A program made the position numbers and the translations under genes. From contig JAOTYV010000122.1 of NCBI GenBank assembly GCA_029861675.1, positions 1 through 12,413 on the forward strand: a stretch of DNA of 12,413 nt, in the 5' to 3' direction. The stretch comes from Alphaproteobacteria bacterium (lineage in GTDB: Bacteria > Pseudomonadota > Alphaproteobacteria > UBA8366). Shown in pieces: positions 7,766 through 12,413 of the stretch; within the stretch, counting starts at the first letter, position 1; the number at the start of each line of letters is the position of its first letter. Below the pieces are notes generated by a model that did not search any database, was not told where the DNA came from, and was given only the letters and a program-made list of their open reading frames with translations.

Positions 7766-8152
7766 ATGCGTCGGCAAATCTCGTCCGGCTCCCCATTGGA
7801 AGCCGAGTACGGCTACGCCAGGGCCCTGGTTGACGGCGACTGGGTCTTCGTCTCGGGCACGACCGGCTTCGATTACACGACGATGACAATCTCAACGGAT
7901 GTCGCCGAGCAGGCGGCGCAAGCCTTCCGCAATATATCCGACGCGCTGGCGCAGGCGGGCTGCGGCCTCGAAGATGTTGTCCGCGTGCGGTACATCCTGC
8001 CGGATCGCGATGACGTGACGGCGGTGCAACCGGTCTTGCGCAAATTCATGGCGCGGGTGTCACCCGCGGCGACTGCGATCGTCGCGGGCCTTGTCGATCC
8101 GCGCATGAAAATCGAAATCGAAGCCACCGCCCGCAAGCGGCATGCGGAATGA
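7766..8152 (+). CDS. RidA-family protein (YjgF/YER057c/UK114), probably not a RidA-type deaminase
   Basis: A 128-residue member of the RidA superfamily, the normal length. The N-terminal half has WVFVSGTTGFD, the middle GLEDVVRVRYILPDRDD, and the C-terminal strand VDPRMKIEIEATA. True RidA proteins deaminate reactive enamines and imines such as 2-aminoacrylate, using an arginine in the segment VARLPKD (Arg105 of E. coli RidA). Here the matching segment reads VAGLVDPRM, with Gly108 in that place, so the deaminase activity is doubtful. Arg113 is displaced by several residues and is not an obvious substitute. Other Rid subgroups with unknown functions also lack the arginine. The ATG at 7766 is four bases after the DUF1272 stop and has only a weak ribosome site, suggesting coupling. 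It is the last gene of the four-gene unit that starts with isovaleryl-CoA dehydrogenase. Confidence 0.88.
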   Translation: MRRQISSGSPLEAEYGYARALVDGDWVFVSGTTGFDYTTMTISTDVAEQAAQAFRNISDALAQAGCGLEDVVRVRYILPDRDDVTAVQPVLRKFMARVSPAATAIVAGLVDPRMKIEIEATARKRHAE

Positions 8153-8237
8153 CGCATTGTCCGCGGTCGCGACCGAAGGGAACGGCGTGCGATTCATGGC
8201 GGAGTATCATTGCCTTGGTAGCCAATTTGTGGAACTA

Positions 8238-8261
8238 GTACCCGCCATCATAATAGGATGA
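8238..8261 (+). repeat. Left terminal inverted repeat of the MITE
   Basis: The 24 bases match the reverse complement of 8477-8500 without mismatch. With the flanking CTA the perfect inverted match extends to 27 bases (8235-8261 against 8477-8503). Outside it is the TA duplicate at 8236-8237. Confidence 0.9.
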
Positions 8262-8476
8262 TGCGTCTGATCGCGTGGTGGGTCCGCCGGGTAGGAAGCG
8301 TCGCGCGGGCGATGCGGCGCATCGGCAAGCGGCGCTGACGCCCGCCGGCGGATGCGGCACGCGACCCTTCGGGCGGCCTTACGGCCCCTTCGGACAGCGT
8401 CGCGCGGCCCTCGTGATGCGCGGGCATCACGGCGGACCACGCTCCTAGCCGAAGAGGCCGAAGGCCGTCATACGTG

Positions 8477-8500
8477 TCATCCTATTATGATGGCGGGTAC
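8477..8500 (-). repeat. Right terminal inverted repeat of the MITE
   Basis: This is the perfect inverted partner of 8238-8261, ending in GGCGGGTAC, followed by the TA duplicate at 8501-8502. It contains TATTAT at 8483-8488, which resembles a -10 hexamer pointing toward the AsnB-like gene, but no matching -35 was found. Confidence 0.9.
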
Positions 8501-8563
8501 TAGCGCTGTGATACGGAGTGTCGCGCCCGGCGCGGCGCAATCCCAATTATTCAGGCGGGGCGG

Positions 8564-10501
8564 ATGGGCGGAATCGCCGGGTTGATCGACACGGACCGCC
8601 GCATGGACACCGGCTCGCTGCAGCGTCTTGCCGGCTCCATGGCGGCACAACTAAAGCATCGTGGGCCCGACGGTGCGGGCAGTTTTGGCGATTCCGAAGC
8701 CGGGGTGGCGATCGGCAACCGTCGCCTTGCAATTCAGGAATCGGTCGAAAACGCCAATCAGCCAATGGAATCGCCCAATGGCCGCTACGTCGTGGCAATG
8801 GACGGTGGTGTATTTAATTTCACGGCGTTGCGCGCCGACCTTGAAGCGGCAGGCGAACGGAATTGGCGGGACGGTTCGGACACCGAGGTGATGCTGCGGG
8901 CGATCACGCGGCTCGGTGTTATGGGCGCGTTGGATCGGTTTGACGGCAGCTTCGCCTTTGCCCTGTGGGACAAGCAGACCCGCCGTCTCTATCTGGTTCG
9001 CGATCGAATGGGGGAAAAGCCCCTCTATTATGGCTGGTGCGGCGGGCATTTCGTTTTCGCTTCGGAACTGAAGGCGCTAACGATGCACCCGGACTGGAAG
9101 GGCGAAATCGACCGGGAGTCGTTGGCGTCGTTCATGCGCTACCGCTACGTGCCGGCGCCGCGGTCGATCTATCGGGAGATATCGAAGCTGGCGCCGGGAC
9201 ATTGGCTGACTGTCGATGCCGCGACGCTGCGGTCGGATGGGATCGGGAAGCCGCAGCCTTATTGGAGCTTGCGCGGTGTCGCCGAACGCGGCGTGCGCCA
9301 TCCGTTCCAGGGCGATGATGGCGAAGCGGTAGCCGAACTGGACCGGTTGCTCACCGATTCGGTGCGCAACCGGATGCAAGCCCGTGTTCCGGTTGGCGCG
9401 CTCTTGTCGGGAGGTCCGAATTCGTCGTTGATCGTATCGCTCATGCAGCGGGTGGCGGAGGGGCCGGTTCGGACGTTCACCATCCATTCGGCCGAGGGTT
9501 CCGACCGTGAAGGGGCGAGGGCGGATCACGTTGCGAAAATGCTCGGCGTCGACCATACGGATCTGCATGTGGATGCGGAAAGTACCCTTGAACTCGTCGG
9601 CCAGATGCCGCGTGTCTATGATGAGCCGACCGCCGATACGCGCCAATTGTCGGCGTTCTTGTTTGCGCAGATGACCCGGGAGCACGTCGGGGCCGCGTTG
9701 ACCGGCGGCGGCGGCGACCCGTTGTTTTGCGGCCATCCGCGCTACGCGGTCGGTGCGCGCCTTTGGGCACAGTTGGCCCGCCGTCCGGCGTGGCGCCGCG
9801 CGCTTGCCACGACCTTGTCACGGCAACTGCCGCTGCGCGTTTTCAATCGAATTTCGAATCTGCCGCAGTTACCGCTTCGGCTGGGCGACCGCCTGTACCG
9901 CGCGCTCATGGAATTGGCGAGCGGCGCGCCCGAACAGATATTCGAACGGATGACCAGCCTATGGCGAACGGTGGATGCGCCGATGCCGCGGCCGGTCACC
10001 GGGTATTTTCTGACCCCCGGCGCGTGGCCGGATCTCGACGGGCCGATGGCGCGGTTCAGCTATGCCGATTCGGTCACCGATCTGCCCAACGGATTCCTTG
10101 CGGGCGTCGATCGTGCAGCCATGGCCGTGGGATTGGAAGTGCGCGCACCCTTGCTGAGCCGGCCGCTTGCCGAGTTCGCCTGGCGCCTGCCGAACGACTT
10201 CAAATACCGCGAAGGCCGGCCGAAATGGATCCTGGGGACGCTGCTGGCACGCTATTGTCCCGACCTGACGATTGCCAAGACCCAACCGGGGTTCGTGCCG
10301 CCGATTGCCGCGTGGCTGCGGGGCCCGCTGCACGATTGGGCCGGTGACCTCTTGTCGCCGGATACTCTCAAAGCCGACGGGTTGATCGATCCGGCGCCAA
10401 TACTGGCCGTCTGGAACGAGCATCGCCGAGGCACTCATGATTGGAGCGGCGAACTTTGGAATGTCTTGATGTACCTGTCGTGGCGGGCCGAATGGCGCTA
10501 G
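8564..10501 (+). CDS. Asparagine synthetase-like (AsnB family) protein with both active sites degenerate
   Basis: A full-length, 645-residue protein with the two-domain AsnB layout: a class II glutamine amidotransferase domain (about 1-210) and an ATP-pyrophosphatase synthetase domain (about 250-640). The fold markers are clear (KHRGPDGAG, GSDTEVML, MGEKPLYYG, YDEPTAD, LEVRAPLL, AAWLRGPLHDWA). Catalytic residues are not. The N-terminal nucleophile Cys2 is Gly (MGGIAGL). The glutamine-pocket NGEIYN is DGGVFN at 80-85. The pyrophosphate loop SGGxDSS is SGGPNSS at 282-288, so Asp is Asn286. The SGxGxDELF motif is TGGGGDPLF at 380-388, losing two acidic residues while keeping Asp385. The typical PFLD is PLLS. 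The gene is otherwise intact, so it may be a pseudoenzyme or have a changed activity; ordinary asparagine synthesis is unlikely. It overlaps the metallophosphoesterase gene by 10 bases. The ribosome site is weak (GGCGGGGCGG next to the ATG). Confidence 0.9.
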   Translation: MGGIAGLIDTDRRMDTGSLQRLAGSMAAQLKHRGPDGAGSFGDSEAGVAIGNRRLAIQESVENANQPMESPNGRYVVAMDGGVFNFTALRADLEAAGERNWRDGSDTEVMLRAITRLGVMGALDRFDGSFAFALWDKQTRRLYLVRDRMGEKPLYYGWCGGHFVFASELKALTMHPDWKGEIDRESLASFMRYRYVPAPRSIYREISKLAPGHWLTVDAATLRSDGIGKPQPYWSLRGVAERGVRHPFQGDDGEAVAELDRLLTDSVRNRMQARVPVGALLSGGPNSSLIVSLMQRVAEGPVRTFTIHSAEGSDREGARADHVAKMLGVDHTDLHVDAESTLELVGQMPRVYDEPTADTRQLSAFLFAQMTREHVGAALTGGGGDPLFCGHPRYAVGARLWAQLARRPAWRRALATTLSRQLPLRVFNRISNLPQLPLRLGDRLYRALMELASGAPEQIFERMTSLWRTVDAPMPRPVTGYFLTPGAWPDLDGPMARFSYADSVTDLPNGFLAGVDRAAMAVGLEVRAPLLSRPLAEFAWRLPNDFKYREGRPKWILGTLLARYCPDLTIAKTQPGFVPPIAAWLRGPLHDWAGDLLSPDTLKADGLIDPAPILAVWNEHRRGTHDWSGELWNVLMYLSWRAEWR

Positions 10502-11367
10502 CCGGAGCAACCAGGCGTTTCGTGTTGTGGTTCACGCTTGGCGGATTGCTGGTCGGCACGGCGCTTACGGTTTGGGGTTTCATAATTGAACCGAACCGTT
10601 TGGTTACGACCGAGTTGGTCCACCGATCGCCGAAATGGCCGGCGGCTTTGCCGCCCCTCCGGATTGTGTCCGTCAGCGACATCCATACGGGATCGCCCCA
10701 TCTCGACGTGAACAAATTGTCCAGCGTGGTGCGGCGGATCAATGCCCTCCAGCCGGACATCGTGCTGTTGCTCGGCGACTACGTGATCCATGGCGTTTTG
10801 TTCGGCCGGTTCGTCACGCCGGAAGCGACGGCGAAGATACTCGGCGGTATTCGGGCCAAATACGGGGTTTTCGCGGTTCTCGGCAATCATGATTGGTGGC
10901 TCGACGGTCCGCGAATTCAATCGACCTTGCGAACCAACGGCATCGCGGTGCTGGAGAACCGGGCCCATCGAATCGAAGCGGCTGAAGGGCCGTTCTGGAT
11001 CGCCGGAATATCCGATGACACCACGCGGCACCCCGATCCCGTTGGGGCGCTGCGGCACATTCCGGCGGGAGAACCGGTCATCGTTTTTAGCCACGATCCC
11101 GCGATCTTCCCGGATGTTCCCGGACGGGCGGCGATAACCGTGGCTGGGCATACGCATGGGGGTCAGATATATCTTCCTTGGATCGGCGCCCTTATCGTGC
11201 CCGGCCGGGCGCCCCGGCGACACGCCCATGGGCTGATCGAGGAAAACGGCAAGGCGATGATTGTCACCAGTGGGCTCGGAACCAGCATAATTCCCGTTCG
11301 GATTAACATGCCGCCCGAGATTGCTTCGATTACACTCATGAGCGAACACGCCCAAATCGACCGGTAA
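10492..11367 (+). CDS. Membrane-anchored metallophosphoesterase (YkuE-like)
   Basis: A 291-residue calcineurin-like phosphoesterase with one N-terminal hydrophobic segment at about residues 10-32, which probably anchors it in the inner membrane with the catalytic domain outside. All metal-site motifs are present: SDIHTG (Asp63, His65), GDY (Asp96), GNHD (Asn132, His133), SHDP (His201) and GHTHGGQ (His220, His222). The order and spacing fit the YkuE/YaeI-type group, whose studied members act on phosphate esters including lipid A-type or other phospholipid substrates; the substrate here is unknown. The ATG at 10492 lies inside the end of the AsnB-like gene, giving a 10-base overlap and likely coupled translation. 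The frame is open back to 10441, but those 17 residues add nothing recognisable before the membrane segment. The next gene starts 27 bases after the stop. Confidence 0.9.
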   Translation: MALAGATRRFVLWFTLGGLLVGTALTVWGFIIEPNRLVTTELVHRSPKWPAALPPLRIVSVSDIHTGSPHLDVNKLSSVVRRINALQPDIVLLLGDYVIHGVLFGRFVTPEATAKILGGIRAKYGVFAVLGNHDWWLDGPRIQSTLRTNGIAVLENRAHRIEAAEGPFWIAGISDDTTRHPDPVGALRHIPAGEPVIVFSHDPAIFPDVPGRAAITVAGHTHGGQIYLPWIGALIVPGRAPRRHAHGLIEENGKAMIVTSGLGTSIIPVRINMPPEIASITLMSEHAQIDR

Positions 11368-11394
11368 ACAAATAACAGCGATCGTTGACGCATC

Positions 11395-12413
11395 ATGCCC
11401 GTACTCAAGACAATCGCCGATCCACGCTCCGATACGTTCCGTGCCAACGCGGACGCGATGCGGACGGTGGTGGGTGAATTGCGCGCCGCCTTTTCGGAGA
11501 TCGAGAAGGGCGGTGGTGACGCGGCGCGCGAGCGGCATTTGTCGCGCGGCAAGTTGCTGCCGCGGGATCGCATCGAACAATTGCTCGATCCCGGCGCGCC
11601 GTTTCTCGAATTCTCGCCGCTCGCGGCCCATGGCATGTATGGCGACACCATCGCGGCGTCGGGACTAATCACCGGGATCGGCGCGGTGTCGGGTGTCGAG
11701 TGCGTCATTGTCGTGAACGACGCGACGGTCAAGGGCGGAACCTATTTCCCGATAACCGTCAAGAAACACCTGCGCGCCCAGGAGATCGCACAGGAAAACA
11801 ACCTGCCCTGCATCTATCTGGTCGATTCCGGCGGCGCCAATCTGCCGAACCAGGACGAGGTGTTCCCCGACCGCACGCATTTCGGGCGGATTTTCTACAA
11901 CCAGGCCAACATGTCGGCGCAGGGCATTCCGCAAATTGCGGTCGTCATGGGGTCTTGCACCGCCGGCGGCGCGTATGTCCCGGCAATGTCGGACGAGGCG
12001 GTGATCGTGCGCGAACAAGGCACGATCTTTCTTGGCGGTCCGGCCCTGGTGAAGGCGGCCACCGGAGAAGTCGCGACGCCGGAGGAGTTGGGCGGTGCCG
12101 ACATTCATTCCCGCGTCTCCGGCGTCACCGACCACTATGCGACCGATGACGCGCATGCGCTGGCCATCTGCCGGCGGATCGTCGCAAATCTCAACCGACG
12201 GAAGCAGATCACGCTCGATGTGGTGGACCCGAAACCGCCGCTTTACGCCAGCGAGGAAATTTACGGCGTCGTGCCGGACGATGTACGGAAGCCGTACGAT
12301 GTCCGTGAGGTTATCGCCCGCATGGTCGACGGCAGCGAGTTCGACGAATTCAAGGCGCTGTACGGCACCACGCTGGTTTGCGGCTTCGCACGGCTGCACG
12401 GTTATCCGGTGGG
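11395..12413 (+). CDS. liuB: 3-Methylcrotonyl-CoA carboxylase beta (carboxyltransferase) subunit, 3' end outside window
   Basis: This is the non-biotin, carboxyltransferase subunit of methylcrotonyl-CoA carboxylase. It moves the carboxyl group from biotin to 3-methylcrotonyl-CoA, the step directly after isovaleryl-CoA dehydrogenase in leucine degradation. The frame stays open from the ATG at 11395 to the window edge, giving 339 residues of an expected ~535. Diagnostic segments are [65 protein letters not shown] and [15 protein letters not shown]. The [19 protein letters not shown] wording separates it from the propionyl-CoA carboxylase beta subunit. No good Shine-Dalgarno precedes the ATG, which is 27 bases after the metallophosphoesterase stop, so it may be read from the upstream transcript. 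The biotin-carrying partner would be expected just beyond the right edge; the biotin subunit at the left edge is the propionyl-CoA type. Confidence 0.93.
   Translation, partial: MPVLKTIADPRSDTFRANADAMRTVVGELRAAFSEIEKGGGDAARERHLSRGKLLPRDRIEQLLDPGAPFLEFSPLAAHGMYGDTIAASGLITGIGAVSGVECVIVVNDATVKGGTYFPITVKKHLRAQEIAQENNLPCIYLVDSGGANLPNQDEVFPDRTHFGRIFYNQANMSAQGIPQIAVVMGSCTAGGAYVPAMSDEAVIVREQGTIFLGGPALVKAATGEVATPEELGGADIHSRVSGVTDHYATDDAHALAICRRIVANLNRRKQITLDVVDPKPPLYASEEIYGVVPDDVRKPYDVREVIARMVDGSEFDEFKALYGTTLVCGFARLHGYPV

Larger units (their letters stand above)
8238..8500. mobile_element. MITE-like element, 263 bp, IS630/Tc1-mariner type ends
   Basis: A non-coding block is bounded by perfect 24-bp terminal inverted repeats (8238-8261 and 8477-8500), starting GTACCCGCC and ending GGCGGGTAC. 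A TA dinucleotide flanks each end (8236-8237 and 8501-8502), and each junction reads CTAG. Removing the element and one TA restores a single CTAG site. Insertion into TA within CTAG with TA duplication is the known habit of IS630. The interior has no plausible gene: its open frames are short and follow the GC-rich repeats. It is rich in hairpins, for example GTGATGC/GCATCAC at 8413-8419 and 8424-8430, and GCGTGG-TCCGCC at 8273-8288 against GGCGGACCACGC at 8431-8442. A transposase supplied elsewhere would be needed for movement. It occupies most of the 411-base gap between the RidA-family and AsnB-like genes; I see nothing functional in the rest of that gap. Confidence 0.85.

Noticed and set aside
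8164..8175. Palindrome CGGTCGCGACCG after the RidA-family gene as an operator
   Set aside because: A single 12-base GC palindrome is expected by chance in DNA of this composition and has no second copy or promoter nearby.
8207..8585. Short open frames on both strands across the MITE
   Set aside because: Both contain the same MAGTS-type string only because the terminal repeats are inverted copies; there is no ribosome site and no protein family.
10498..11631. Minus-strand open frame of 377 codons opposite the metallophosphoesterase and carboxylase genes
   Set aside because: It spans two well supported plus-strand genes and their gap, with Arg-rich composition and no recognisable motif.
11665..12399. 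Minus-strand open frame over the carboxylase beta gene
   Set aside because: The plus strand here encodes a continuous methylcrotonyl-CoA carboxylase beta sequence; the minus frame is its shadow.
1..12413. CRISPR array, phage genes or integrase sites
   Set aside because: No regularly spaced repeats, integrase or phage proteins were seen; the tRNA-Leu 3' end is followed by a terminator and not by an element, and I found no repeat of it.

Overview
The window is GC-rich, densely coded bacterial DNA. The gene content points to an alphaproteobacterium, probably Rhodospirillales-like. The signs are a malic enzyme fused to a phosphotransacetylase-like domain, a propionyl-CoA carboxylase alpha subunit with the usual alphaproteobacterial wording, LipB, MgtE and a liu-type leucine-degradation cluster. 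This placement is an inference from protein families; no rRNA or phylogenetic marker is present.

Left part (1-2030): the 3' end of a propionyl-CoA carboxylase alpha (biotin) subunit gene is followed four bases later by acylphosphatase. Octanoyltransferase lipB faces them on the minus strand. Next come a tRNA-Leu(GAG) with an encoded CCA end and a strong intrinsic terminator.

Middle part (2070-5762): a hybrid NADP-type malic enzyme, maeB, with a magnesium transporter, mgtE, 12 bases downstream. Both are on the plus strand and look co-transcribed.

Right part (5763-12413): a leucine/isovalerate degradation region. It opens with a 157-base regulatory gap holding three copies of the motif TTGNGTAAA, two of them forming an 18-base palindrome. 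A tightly packed set of four genes follows: isovaleryl-CoA dehydrogenase, a cupin, a Cys-rich DUF1272 protein and a RidA-family protein. The region ends with the 3-methylcrotonyl-CoA carboxylase carboxyltransferase (beta) subunit, cut by the window edge. Isovaleryl-CoA dehydrogenase makes 3-methylcrotonyl-CoA, which the carboxylase then uses, so the two ends of this region belong to one pathway.

Between those ends (8153-11394) lies material that does not belong to leucine catabolism. It consists of a 263-bp non-coding element with perfect 24-bp terminal inverted repeats and a TA target duplication inside CTAG (an IS630/Tc1-mariner-type MITE), plus a two-gene unit. That unit is a full-length asparagine-synthetase-like protein that has lost signature residues in both of its active sites, overlapping by 10 bases a membrane-anchored metallophosphoesterase. 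The degenerate AsnB-like protein and the MITE are the most unusual items in the window.
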